NCBI GenBank assembly: GCA_028701115.1
Contig: JAQVRJ010000004.1
Coordinates: forward strand, 1 to 38,410
Length of the DNA: 38,410 nucleotides
Source: Clostridia bacterium
GTDB taxonomy: Bacteria; Bacillota; Clostridia; TANB77; SIG350
Direction: 5' to 3'
Both the position numbers and the translations under genes were made by a program. Within the stretch, counting starts at the first letter, position 1. Every line of letters starts with the position of its first letter. Of this stretch, positions 1 through 8,969 are shown piece after piece. The notes beneath the pieces were generated by a model. That model was not told the DNA's origin, ran no database searches, and saw only the letters and a program-made list of their open reading frames with translations.

Positions 1-427
1 CATTTATTGTAATTACAAATTCAGTTTTTTGATTTTTAATATTAACAAATTTTAAATTTTGTTTTGACATAATTATTTTATTGTTTGGTGTATTTAAAGT
101 ATTAGATGATGCCATTGAAATTTCATGGTTGTTTATTGATCTACATACTTCCGCTCTATATTTACAATACGGTTCTTGTATTTGTATATACCAATTCTTG
201 GCAAATGGATTTATATCTACATTAAAGACTTTACCATTTGTTTCATTAGTAATTTTAAGATACATTCTTGAATTGAAATAAGAATCTTTACCAAACTTTT
301 CTATATATTTATTTTCATCATTATCTGATATATCCCAAAATGCAAAAAGCATTAAAGGCGTTTGAAACAATAAATAAATCTTTGTTTCGTTATACCTATA
401 AGGGATATCGAAATATTCAAAAGCCAT
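1..427 (-). CDS. DUF4912-like protein, partial (C-terminus beyond left edge)
   Basis: Manual translation from ATG at 427 (SD AGGAGG upstream): MAFEYFDIPYRYNETKIYLLFQTPLMLFAFWDISDNDENKYIEKFGKDSYFNSRMYLKITN...NWYIQI...YRAEVC...ASSNTLNTP. The P-x-x-LFAFWDIS and NWYI...Y-RAE pattern is typical of DUF4912. Absent from the ORF track because it is open at the window edge. Confidence 0.75.
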   Translation of the reverse strand, partial: MAFEYFDIPYRYNETKIYLLFQTPLMLFAFWDISDNDENKYIEKFGKDSYFNSRMYLKITNETNGKVFNVDINPFAKNWYIQIQEPYCKYRAEVCRSINNHEISMASSNTLNTPNNKIIMSKQNLKFVNIKNQKTEFVITIN

Positions 428-626
428 TATTAAATGTCTCCTCCTTTTTTCTTTTGTCTGTTTATATTAAATTTATTGCATAATTATTCATATATACATT
501 AACATAAGTATCTTTAAAATACAAGTTAATTTTTAAAAAACTTGTATTTTTATAAATACATAAGATATAATAGGGGTGAATAATAAATATATAATTACGG
601 ATTAAATGTTTTGGGGAGGTATTATA

Positions 627-1850
627 ATGGTTATAAATAAGAAGGTACTAGATTTTTATTATGAAAGAAAAAAATTAGAAACAGATGATGACAAAATTAA
701 AGAATTAAAGGAAATGGATAATTTTGTTATAGATAGTGATTTAAAACTTAATTTAGGCGAAGTGTATATAATAACACATGATAAGAAATATGCGAATACT
801 GATGATTCATATGAATACTATGAAGTTTTTGATAAAAAAAACAATGAATTACCTTTAATAAAAACTAATGAAAAATATGAAATGCAAGTTGTAGATGCTG
901 AATTAAAAGAAAAACTATATAATTTAGGATTGGATTTAGAAAAAAATAAAAGACTTCTTAGAGAAATAGTTAGACAGGATGAAAAAGGTGAATTAATCAC
1001 AAGTTTTGCTGTTATGAAAGAATTCAATATTAACGAAAAAAATACTCTTAAATTAAAAGAATATTACAAAAAATTTAAAAGTAAAGTTGTATATAATGAT
1101 GTGAAAAATGATGAAGATAAGGTTCAAATAAAAGATAATAGCAAAGATCTAAGTGAAGAAACTATAAAGGCGAAATTTGAAGCAGAAGGAAAAGCTATAC
1201 GTAGCTTAAAACTTATTGAAGATCCGTTCTTTTATCAAATGGTTCCTGATGCAACAGTATATACATATTGTGCAGAATATGTAGATGGAAGTATAGGAAT
1301 AATTAATTCACATGGTGAAGATATAACACAAAGAGCTAATGAAGGTTCTTTAGAAGTTAGAAGAGTGGACAGAGATATTGTTGAATCAGAAGATGATCAA
1401 GTTATAAATACGGATTATGTTTTATCAATAAAAGGCTCTAGTGAAACACATGGTATAGTATTTCCTATTGTAAAGGATAGAGGTAATATGTTAATTCAAG
1501 TAAAAGATGTTTATGATGAAGATGAACCAACTATGCCTTTAGATATGCAATATAGTGAAAGTGATATTGATATACATAAGATGTCTAAAGTTGATGAATT
1601 AATAATTGAAACATTAAAAAAGAATGGAATTATGGAACAGGATAAAGATATAGTTAAAAAAGTTTCTGCAAAGTTTTATGAGAAAGGCACAGATGAGCCT
1701 GATGAAATTTCTATATTAAAAGAATATAAAAGAACTTCTTTAGAACAACAAAATAATGATTCCGTAGAGAAAGAAGAAAAAAATAATTTTTTGGATAAAA
1801 GATTAGAAAGAGGAGAAAGATTTTTAAATAATCAAGGTAAAGAAGAATAA
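627..1850 (+). CDS. hypothetical acidic protein (~407 aa)
   Basis: Long ORF; start at 627 preferred over 606 because GGGGAGG SD lies at 613-619. No family recognised. Confidence 0.8.
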   Translation: MVINKKVLDFYYERKKLETDDDKIKELKEMDNFVIDSDLKLNLGEVYIITHDKKYANTDDSYEYYEVFDKKNNELPLIKTNEKYEMQVVDAELKEKLYNLGLDLEKNKRLLREIVRQDEKGELITSFAVMKEFNINEKNTLKLKEYYKKFKSKVVYNDVKNDEDKVQIKDNSKDLSEETIKAKFEAEGKAIRSLKLIEDPFFYQMVPDATVYTYCAEYVDGSIGIINSHGEDITQRANEGSLEVRRVDRDIVESEDDQVINTDYVLSIKGSSETHGIVFPIVKDRGNMLIQVKDVYDEDEPTMPLDMQYSESDIDIHKMSKVDELIIETLKKNGIMEQDKDIVKKVSAKFYEKGTDEPDEISILKEYKRTSLEQQNNDSVEKEEKNNFLDKRLERGERFLNNQGKEE

Positions 1851-1990
1851 AATATTACAAAAGTATTACAAAATATTTTTTTTTTAAATTAATTTTAATT
1901 ATTCTATTGCATATTTGCGTAAGGATATATATAATTTTTTATATAATAACATTTTAAATATAAACGTACAAAAGAAAAAGAAAGGGGGAA

Positions 1991-2013
1991 TGTATTTAGT
2001 ATAACTAAATACA
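1991..2013 (+). promoter_or_regulatory. Perfect 10-bp hairpin between SD (AAAGGGGG 1981-1988) and ATG (2021)
   Basis: TGTATTTAGT-ATA-ACTAAATACA read directly. Confidence 0.7.
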
Positions 2014-2020
2014 TGACAAT

Positions 2021-2845
2021 ATGGGCAATAATATTGAAGTAGAAAAAATTGTTTCTAAAATTGATAAAGTATTTAAACAGATTGACCCAAATAGTAAAAA
2101 ACAAATAACCGAATTATCTGAAAATGAAGAATTTAGAAGCAAAATTGAAAATATAAAATCATATTTGCAATCATATGCTGAAAATGAAATACCAAAGGAA
2201 GTATATGATAAAGCCATAAGTTTAACTGATTTTTGTGATAAGCAATATAAAATTTTAAGTGAGGAAAAAGAAAAATTAGAAAAACAGTCAGTTATGAATG
2301 CTGATATGGCTAATATATTAAATGAAGCTTATTTATTTGCTGTTTCAAGAGAAGATTTTTCTATATATGAAAAAACATTAATAGATCACGATTTAGCAGA
2401 TTATATAGATAAATTAAATATAATTAAAACAGAAAATAGAAAAAGTGATGAATATGTAAAAAATGAAAAGACTGTTAAAAGTAAAATTTCAAATTTACAA
2501 TCTAATTTACATGCTGAGATTGATTTAGATAGAATAAATGACAAAGAAAAAGCAATAACATATATATCTATAGAATTGGGCGATGTATTATTAACAAAGA
2601 AACCATCAGCTGGATTTATTGTTAATATAGAAGATCTTAATATTAAAATTGATGATAGTTTAATTGAGAAGTATGTGCCAGACAATAATAAATATGCAGA
2701 ATATATTGATGATTCATTAATAGTTATAAAAGCTGGAATATTAAATAAAATTGCAAATAGTAAATTAATTGCATGCATTAAGAATGTATTTAATAGCTCA
2801 AGTGTAAAAGCGTTAAATCCCGGTGTAACTAATAACAATAATTAA
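2021..2845 (+). CDS. hypothetical protein, 274 aa
   Basis: Long ORF, only possible start ATG 2021 (in-frame TAA at 2006). No family recognised. Confidence 0.75.
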   Translation: MGNNIEVEKIVSKIDKVFKQIDPNSKKQITELSENEEFRSKIENIKSYLQSYAENEIPKEVYDKAISLTDFCDKQYKILSEEKEKLEKQSVMNADMANILNEAYLFAVSREDFSIYEKTLIDHDLADYIDKLNIIKTENRKSDEYVKNEKTVKSKISNLQSNLHAEIDLDRINDKEKAITYISIELGDVLLTKKPSAGFIVNIEDLNIKIDDSLIEKYVPDNNKYAEYIDDSLIVIKAGILNKIANSKLIACIKNVFNSSSVKALNPGVTNNNN

Positions 2846-2953
2846 TATAACTCGGTTGACAATATAATTGTAAACCATGTTTTAGCCAAAGGGCTTAAAA
2901 TAAATATGTATATAAATTATAAATGATATATTTATAATAAGGGAGGAATTATT

Positions 2954-4216
2954 ATGGTAAATGATTCAGAAGTTAAAGCTCAAAAATCGCCTTTTGCGAT
3001 GAGAAATAACGAACGAAAAGTATTTGATGGCAAAGATGGTTATGTAAGTATTAATCAAGTAATGTTTAATGTTGATATGGGTTATATAACTGATATCCAT
3101 TTTGAAATATTAGAAATAATAAATAAATATGAATTTGTAACAGCAAGACAAATATTCCAATTATTATTGTTAAAAGGAACAGATATTAAATCACAAAGTA
3201 AAGTTGATGATAAATTACAAAAACTAATTAAAACAAAAGTAATAACAAGATATTACTTTACAAGTGAAGAAGGAAAAGGAATATTTAGAGTTTATTGTTT
3301 AGAAAAAATGGGTAAGTATTTGTTAGCTTCAAGAGAAATAAAATCTGATTGGCAACAAACTAATAATGCTAAACCTGTTCATTTAATAAAGAAGAGATTA
3401 GCTGGTAATCAAATAATAATATCATATATTGAAAAAGTAAAAGCTTATGAATCATGTAACATAAATGCAGTACTTTATTCAAAAAAACAAAATGTAAAGT
3501 TTAAACCGACTGGTGGTCTTATAAGATTAAATGATGGTAAAAATATACAAGAATTAATATTTGAAGTAATACGTAGAAATGATGATTGGGAAAATAAATT
3601 AATTGAAAAAATGCAGCTTTATGCAGATTTTTATAATTTCTTTTTAACAAAGGATTGTGATTTTGAAAAAGATCCACAATTAGTAATTGTTGCAGAAGAT
3701 AATCAACATATTAGTGAAATATTTAAGATTATTAAAAAAGCAGCTATACCATTGAAAGATACAGAAATGTTATTTACTACTGAATTAAAACATTTATCAA
3801 CAGATTTAGAATCATCTTTAATAGAGTTTCAATATAGTCAAGAAACAAATACATATAAAGGTGTAGTAGTTAATAATGATTTATTACTTTTAAGAGAAAA
3901 TAGAATTGAAATGCCTAAGATTGAAAAGAAAGAAAAAACTGAAGAAGAAATAGCAGAAGCTTTAGCTGAAGAGAATGATTTTGAAGAAGAAAAATTAATA
4001 GAAGAGAAACCAAAAAAAGAAAAGAAAATTACAGTTAAAAAATCTAAGGGAGATAAAGAATTAAAACCAAAGGGACAAATTATTACTCCTAAAAAGTCTA
4101 CAAAAAAATCAAAAGAAAATGTAGAAAAAGATGAAAAACCTAAGAAAGTAAAAAAAGTTACATCTAAAACTAAAAAGACAACTAAAAAAACTACTAAAAA
4201 AGAAGATGTAGAATAA
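2954..4216 (+). CDS. replication-relaxation-like winged-helix protein with lysine-rich C-terminal tail
   Basis: SD GGGAGG; N-terminal wHTH-like region (DIHFEILEIINKYEFVTARQIFQLLL...), middle IQELIFEVIRRNDDWENKL..., low-complexity KK/T-rich tail of roughly 90 aa. Family assignment by resemblance only. Confidence 0.55.
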   Translation: MVNDSEVKAQKSPFAMRNNERKVFDGKDGYVSINQVMFNVDMGYITDIHFEILEIINKYEFVTARQIFQLLLLKGTDIKSQSKVDDKLQKLIKTKVITRYYFTSEEGKGIFRVYCLEKMGKYLLASREIKSDWQQTNNAKPVHLIKKRLAGNQIIISYIEKVKAYESCNINAVLYSKKQNVKFKPTGGLIRLNDGKNIQELIFEVIRRNDDWENKLIEKMQLYADFYNFFLTKDCDFEKDPQLVIVAEDNQHISEIFKIIKKAAIPLKDTEMLFTTELKHLSTDLESSLIEFQYSQETNTYKGVVVNNDLLLLRENRIEMPKIEKKEKTEEEIAEALAEENDFEEEKLIEEKPKKEKKITVKKSKGDKELKPKGQIITPKKSTKKSKENVEKDEKPKKVKKVTSKTKKTTKKTTKKEDVE

Positions 4217-4217
4217 T

Positions 4218-4261
4218 AATACAAAAGCAATAACAAATAAGTTTGTTATTGCTTTTGTATT
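4218..4261 (+). terminator. Intrinsic terminator, 20-bp perfect stem
   Basis: AATACAAAAGCAATAACAAA-TAAG-TTTGTTATTGCTTTTGTATT followed by T-run. Confidence 0.9.
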
Positions 4262-4389
4262 TTTTAATACATTTTTAAGATTTTTTTAGTAATATATATT
4301 ATAAGAATACAAGTAGTTTTTCTAAAAAAATATTTAAAATACTATTCTATTTGGTTCAAATAGTGTATAATATTATTCAAGGTGATAAT

Positions 4390-6231
4390 ATGGGAAATAT
4401 AGTAGTATTAGATGAATTAACAATAAATCAAATTGCAGCTGGTGAAGTAATAGAAAGGCCTGCTAATGTTGTAAAAGAATTAGTAGAAAATTCTATAGAT
4501 GCAGGTGCAAAAAATATTAGTATAGAGATTAGAAATGGCGGAATATCGTATATTAGGATTGTTGACGATGGAAAAGGTATAGCAAAAGATGATATGCAAT
4601 TAGCTTTTGAAAGGCATGCAACAAGTAAAATTCGTTCTGGAAAAGATCTTAGTACTGTTATGACAATGGGATTTAGAGGTGAAGCTTTAGCAAGTATCGC
4701 TGCTATTGCAAATGTTGAAATGACATCATCAACTGGTAATAGTGTAGGCAACAGAATTATCGTAAAAGCAGGAGATGTTTTATCTTTTGAAGAAGGTGCA
4801 TGTCCTAAAGGAACGGTAATAGAAGTAAAAGAGTTATTTTTTAATACCCCTGTAAGATATAAGTTTTTAAGAAAAGATTTTACAGAAGGTGGATATATAG
4901 AAGATATAGTATCAAGGCTTGCTTTAATACATCCAGAAATATCCTTTAAGTTAAAATCAAGTAATAAAGTAGTAATATCTACCAATGGTAATGGAGATAT
5001 TATAACGACAGTATATAGTATATTTGGTAAAGAAATAGCAGATAATTTATTACCAGTAGATTATGAATATGAAGGTATGAAACTTGTTGGAGTTGTTGGA
5101 AAACCTAGTATATCTAGATCAAACAGAAGTAATCAAATTATGTATGTTAATACAAGACATGTTAAAGATAAAACTATAAGAACAGCCATTGATGAAGCAT
5201 ACAAAAATATATTACCACAAGGTAAATTTGCTTTTACGATGATAAACTTAAATATAGATTCATCATTGGTTGATGTGAATGTTCATCCAGCAAAACTTGA
5301 AATAAGATTTCAAAATGAAAATGATGTTTTTAAAATTGTATATCATGGAATAAGAGAAGCATTATTAACGAATGATTTAAGTAGGCATGCTTTTGTAGAT
5401 ACTTTAGATAATAAAGAAGCTGAAAATGTTGAAAATATAGAAAAAAATAAAGAAGAAACATATAAAAATGCTTTTGATAGAGTTGATTCACTAAATAATA
5501 ATATTAAAAAAGATGTTATTTCAGAAATCAATGAAGCTAATTATTATGAATATAAACTAAATTCAGATAATATACTAAAAGGTATTGTTGAAAATAGAAT
5601 AAATAAAAATGAGAACATTAATTTCTTTGAAAACCATGGTGATGTTGTACAAAATAAAAAAGAATATACATATATTGGTACAGCTTTTTCAACATATAAT
5701 ATAATTGAATATATGAATGAATTATATATAATAGATCAACATGCTGCACATGAAAGAGTATTATATGAGAGATTAAAGAATTCATATTATAATGATGAAA
5801 GATTATCTCAAATGATATTAATACCTGAAATAATAACCTTAACAAATAAAGAAATGGATATTGTTAAAGATAATATTGATACTTTTGAGAAGGTTGGATA
5901 TATTATTGAGTCTTTTGGTGATAATACATATAAAATATCTGGTGTTCCTAATATTTGTGTAGATATAAATGCAAAAAATTTATTTATGGATGTATTAGAT
6001 GAATTACAGGGTAATTTAAGAACTAGTAAAGATAATATGGAAGATAATTTAATTGCTACAATTGCATGTAAAGCTGCTGTAAAAGGTAATATGAATTTAT
6101 CAGATATGGAAGTAAAAGGATTAATTCAAGAGCTATTAACATTAGATAATCCATTTACTTGTCCACATGGAAGGCCAACAGCTATTAAATTTAGCAAATA
6201 TGATTTAGAAAGAAAGTTTGGTAGAAAATAA
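4390..6231 (+). CDS. mutL: DNA mismatch repair protein MutL
   Basis: IAAGEVIERPANVVKELVENSIDAGA, GFRGEALASIA, C-terminal DQHAAHERVLYE endonuclease motif; SD GGTGA before ATG 4390. Confidence 0.97.
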   Translation: MGNIVVLDELTINQIAAGEVIERPANVVKELVENSIDAGAKNISIEIRNGGISYIRIVDDGKGIAKDDMQLAFERHATSKIRSGKDLSTVMTMGFRGEALASIAAIANVEMTSSTGNSVGNRIIVKAGDVLSFEEGACPKGTVIEVKELFFNTPVRYKFLRKDFTEGGYIEDIVSRLALIHPEISFKLKSSNKVVISTNGNGDIITTVYSIFGKEIADNLLPVDYEYEGMKLVGVVGKPSISRSNRSNQIMYVNTRHVKDKTIRTAIDEAYKNILPQGKFAFTMINLNIDSSLVDVNVHPAKLEIRFQNENDVFKIVYHGIREALLTNDLSRHAFVDTLDNKEAENVENIEKNKEETYKNAFDRVDSLNNNIKKDVISEINEANYYEYKLNSDNILKGIVENRINKNENINFFENHGDVVQNKKEYTYIGTAFSTYNIIEYMNELYIIDQHAAHERVLYERLKNSYYNDERLSQMILIPEIITLTNKEMDIVKDNIDTFEKVGYIIESFGDNTYKISGVPNICVDINAKNLFMDVLDELQGNLRTSKDNMEDNLIATIACKAAVKGNMNLSDMEVKGLIQELLTLDNPFTCPHGRPTAIKFSKYDLERKFGRK

Positions 6232-6232
6232 T

Positions 6233-7135
6233 ATGAAGCAAAAGGTAATAATAATTGGAGGAGCTACAGCCTCTGGTAAAAGTTCACTTGCTATGGAGTT
6301 AGCAAAAAAATTAAATACTGAAATTATATCTTGTGATTCTATGCAAGTCTATAAAGAAATGAATATAGGAACTGCAAAACCATCAATAAAAGATATGAAG
6401 TTTGTAAAACATTATATGATAGATATTATAAATCCTGACGAGGATTTTAATGTTGTAAAATATGTATCAATGGTTAATCCTTTAATTGAAGATATACTAT
6501 CTCGTAATAAAATACCAATAATTGTTGGTGGAACAGGATTATATGTTGAAGCATTAATGAATAATATAGATTTTTCTGAAGAAAGTACAGATTTAGATTA
6601 CAGAAAAAAAATGGAAAAGGTTGCAAAAGAAAAAGGTAATGAAGAAATACATAATATGTTAAAAGAAATAGATATAGATTCTGCTAATAGATTAAGTATA
6701 AATGATACAAAACGAATTATTAGAGCATTAGAAGTTTATCATACAACAGGAAAAACAATCACTTATTATAATAGTATATCTAAAAATAAAGATAGTAAAT
6801 ATGATTTCATTTTATTTGGGATAGATGTTCCACGTGAAGAATTGTATCAAAGAATTAATGATAGAGTAGATAAAATGATAGAAAAAGGTTTAGTTAATGA
6901 AGTTGAAAAAATATATAATAAGTATTCTAAATTTCCAACAGCAATGCAAGGATTAGGATATAAAGAAGTAATTAGATATTTGAAAGAAGAAATTACTTTG
7001 GAAGAAATGATAGAGTTAATAAAAAAAGAAACTAGACATTATGCCAAAAGACAAATAACATGGTTTAAGGCATATAAGAGTATTATTTGGCTAAGTCCAC
7101 AAAGTAGCATAGAAGAAACAATTCAAAAAATGTAG
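6233..7135 (+). CDS. miaA: tRNA dimethylallyltransferase MiaA
   Basis: IIGGATASGKSSLAMELAKKLNTEIISCDSMQVYKEMNIGTAKPS; GGTGLY; QGLGYKEV. Confidence 0.97.
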   Translation: MKQKVIIIGGATASGKSSLAMELAKKLNTEIISCDSMQVYKEMNIGTAKPSIKDMKFVKHYMIDIINPDEDFNVVKYVSMVNPLIEDILSRNKIPIIVGGTGLYVEALMNNIDFSEESTDLDYRKKMEKVAKEKGNEEIHNMLKEIDIDSANRLSINDTKRIIRALEVYHTTGKTITYYNSISKNKDSKYDFILFGIDVPREELYQRINDRVDKMIEKGLVNEVEKIYNKYSKFPTAMQGLGYKEVIRYLKEEITLEEMIELIKKETRHYAKRQITWFKAYKSIIWLSPQSSIEETIQKM

Positions 7136-7143
7136 AATAAGTA

Positions 7144-7172
7144 TTTACATTTTTTGGAATTGTATATATAAT
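7144..7172 (+). promoter_or_regulatory. sigma-A-like promoter upstream of M23 peptidase gene
   Basis: TTTACA (7144-7149), 17 nt, TATAAT (7167-7172). Confidence 0.65.
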
Positions 7173-7200
7173 TTGTATAGGGAAAAGGGAAAGGAATATT

Positions 7201-7779
7201 TTGAAACTTTTTTTAATTCCTTATATAATAGTTATATTATTAGCTATAATAATAACGGTTGAATATTTTTATGAAAGTGGATATAGTATGATAAGTAATA
7301 ATAGTAGTAATTATTATTATGTAAAAGCATATGATTATCAGTGGCCTGTTATTGGATATAATACAATAACGTCTGAATTTGGAAATAGGCAAGCTCCAAC
7401 TAAAGGTTCGAGTACATATCATACAGGCATAGATATTGCTGCACCAAGTGGTGCAAATATAGTTAGTAGCATAAAAGGATATATATCTTTTGTTGGATTT
7501 AGTGGAGCTGGAGGGCATACTATTAAGGTGAAAAAAGATAATATAGAAGTAATATATTGTCATGTAGATAGTGCTTATTATCCTTTTTTAGGGAAATATG
7601 TAGATCAAGGCGAAGTAATTGGTCGTGTTGGTCCAAAGAATATATATGATGTAACAAATAATCCATACAAAGATTCTAAGGGTAATCCTACAAATGGAGC
7701 AACAACAGGTTCACATTTGCATTTTAGTATTAAAATTAATAATAGTTTTGTAAATCCTTTAAATATAATGAATGATTAG
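7201..7779 (+). CDS. M23-family (LytM-like) metallopeptidase, membrane/secreted
   Basis: N-terminal hydrophobic segment; HTGIDIAAPSG and HLHFSI zinc motifs; TTG start after GGGAAAGG. Confidence 0.9.
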   Translation: MKLFLIPYIIVILLAIIITVEYFYESGYSMISNNSSNYYYVKAYDYQWPVIGYNTITSEFGNRQAPTKGSSTYHTGIDIAAPSGANIVSSIKGYISFVGFSGAGGHTIKVKKDNIEVIYCHVDSAYYPFLGKYVDQGEVIGRVGPKNIYDVTNNPYKDSKGNPTNGATTGSHLHFSIKINNSFVNPLNIMND

Positions 7780-7821
7780 TTAAAATTTTTTTCCATATAA
7801 TATATGAGATTGGGGGATAAA

Positions 7822-7971
7822 ATGGAGAATAAGGAGTTTATTTTTAAAGAAGAAACAGAGAATTATGGTTTTATACCAGAATACAACAGCTTGGTAGATA
7901 TGGATACTCAAAGGGATATTGTAAATAAGTTAGAGAATATTACAAATTTCCAAGATAAGTTAATAAAATAA
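7822..7971 (+). CDS. small hypothetical protein, 49 aa
   Basis: ATG 7822 preceded by TTGGGGGAT: MENKEFIFKEETENYGFIPEYNSLVDMDTQRDIVNKLENITNFQDKLIK*. Below the size cut-off of the ORF track. Confidence 0.5.
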   Translation: MENKEFIFKEETENYGFIPEYNSLVDMDTQRDIVNKLENITNFQDKLIK

Positions 7972-7986
7972 GCGAAATTTAATATT

Positions 7987-8003
7987 TTTGACCTTATTTG
8001 ACC
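7987..8003 (+). promoter_or_regulatory. CtsR box (heptad direct repeat)
   Basis: TTTGACC-TTA-TTTGACC, i.e. GGTCAAA-TAA-GGTCAAA on the other strand, matching the CtsR operator heptad repeat. Confidence 0.9.
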
Positions 8004-8004
8004 T

Positions 8005-8033
8005 TTGAATAATTTGAAATTATACTATATAAT
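8005..8033 (+). promoter_or_regulatory. ctsR operon promoter
   Basis: TTGAAT (8005-8010), 17 nt, TATAAT (8028-8033), just downstream of the CtsR box. Confidence 0.7.
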
Positions 8034-8073
8034 GTTTGTGTAAGTCAGAAAAGGTCGAAAAAGGGGTGATGAA

Positions 8074-8517
8074 TTGAAATTATCAGACATAATAGAGGAT
8101 TGGATAAAAAATGTTCTAAAAGAAGAGCAATATATTGATTTACAAAGGAATGAATTGGCGAATCAATTTAATTGTGTACCATCTCAGATTAATTACGTAA
8201 TCGATACTAGATTTAATAATAGTAATGGATATTATGTAGAAAGTAGACGTGGTGGTGGAGGTTATATTCGTATAACTAAAATTGATTATTCCAAGGGTGA
8301 GTATATTATGAATCTTGTTAATTCAATTAAAGATAACATTACCAATAATGAAACGCAAATAATACTAAATAGCTTATATAAAAATGATTTTGCAACTGAA
8401 ACAGAAATAAAACTTATTAAGGTAGCAACAAATGATAAAGTATTGCGATTGAATAATGAGATAAAAGATAATGTACGAGCATGTATTTTAAAAAACATGC
8501 TTATTAACTTATTATGA
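8074..8517 (+). CDS. ctsR: transcriptional repressor CtsR
   Basis: LSDIIEDWIKNVL...NYVIDTRFNNSNGYYVESRRGGGGYIRI; TTG start with SD AAGGGGTG. Confidence 0.95.
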   Translation: MKLSDIIEDWIKNVLKEEQYIDLQRNELANQFNCVPSQINYVIDTRFNNSNGYYVESRRGGGGYIRITKIDYSKGEYIMNLVNSIKDNITNNETQIILNSLYKNDFATETEIKLIKVATNDKVLRLNNEIKDNVRACILKNMLINLL

Positions 8518-8530
8518 AGGGGTGATATTT

Positions 8531-8947
8531 ATGAAATGTGCTAAATGTAATGAAAAAGAGGGTATAGTATATATATATAGGAATATAAATGGAGTTGCAA
8601 GTAAAACAGTTCTTTGCATGGATTGTGCAAAAGAAGTTGAATTAAAAGAATTAAAGAGAGTAGAAAATATTATGGCCAATTACATGAAAAACATGTTTAT
8701 GCCAGTAAGTTTTAGAAATAGTTTTTGGAATCCTATAGAATTAGAAGATGAGATATATTCTATGTCCAATTTATTAGATGTTGGAATTTGGGATGAAGAA
8801 AAAGTACAACCACAAAAGCAAGTAAGAAATGAAAAAACAAAAGAAGAACAAAAGAGGGAATTAGAGATAAAATTAAAAAAGGCTGTTGAGGAAGAAAGAT
8901 ATGAAGATGCAGCTGTTATAAGAGATAAAATGAAAGAATTAAAATAA
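8531..8947 (+). CDS. mcsA: McsA-like UVR-motif / zinc-finger protein
   Basis: Two CxxC pairs forming one zinc finger (CAKC...CMDC) and C-terminal UVR-like LKKAVEEERYEDAAVIRDKMKEL; lies between ctsR and clpC. Confidence 0.85.
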   Translation: MKCAKCNEKEGIVYIYRNINGVASKTVLCMDCAKEVELKELKRVENIMANYMKNMFMPVSFRNSFWNPIELEDEIYSMSNLLDVGIWDEEKVQPQKQVRNEKTKEEQKRELEIKLKKAVEEERYEDAAVIRDKMKELK

Positions 8948-8969
8948 TGGAAATAATGGAGGTGAATAT

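Noticed and set aside
81-281. 66-aa + strand ORF
   Set aside because: Antisense to the clear DUF4912-like gene on the - strand, which has SD and family motifs.
1851-1895. Terminator-like AAATATT...AATATTT plus T-run after the first unknown gene
   Set aside because: Stem is short and pure A/T; not distinguishable from background.
3838-4236. 132-aa - strand ORF rich in F/S
   Set aside because: Mirror of the lysine-rich tail of the + strand gene; no SD, runs through the terminator; typical antisense artefact.
4428-4985. 185-aa - strand ORF
   Set aside because: Fully antisense to conserved mutL coding sequence.
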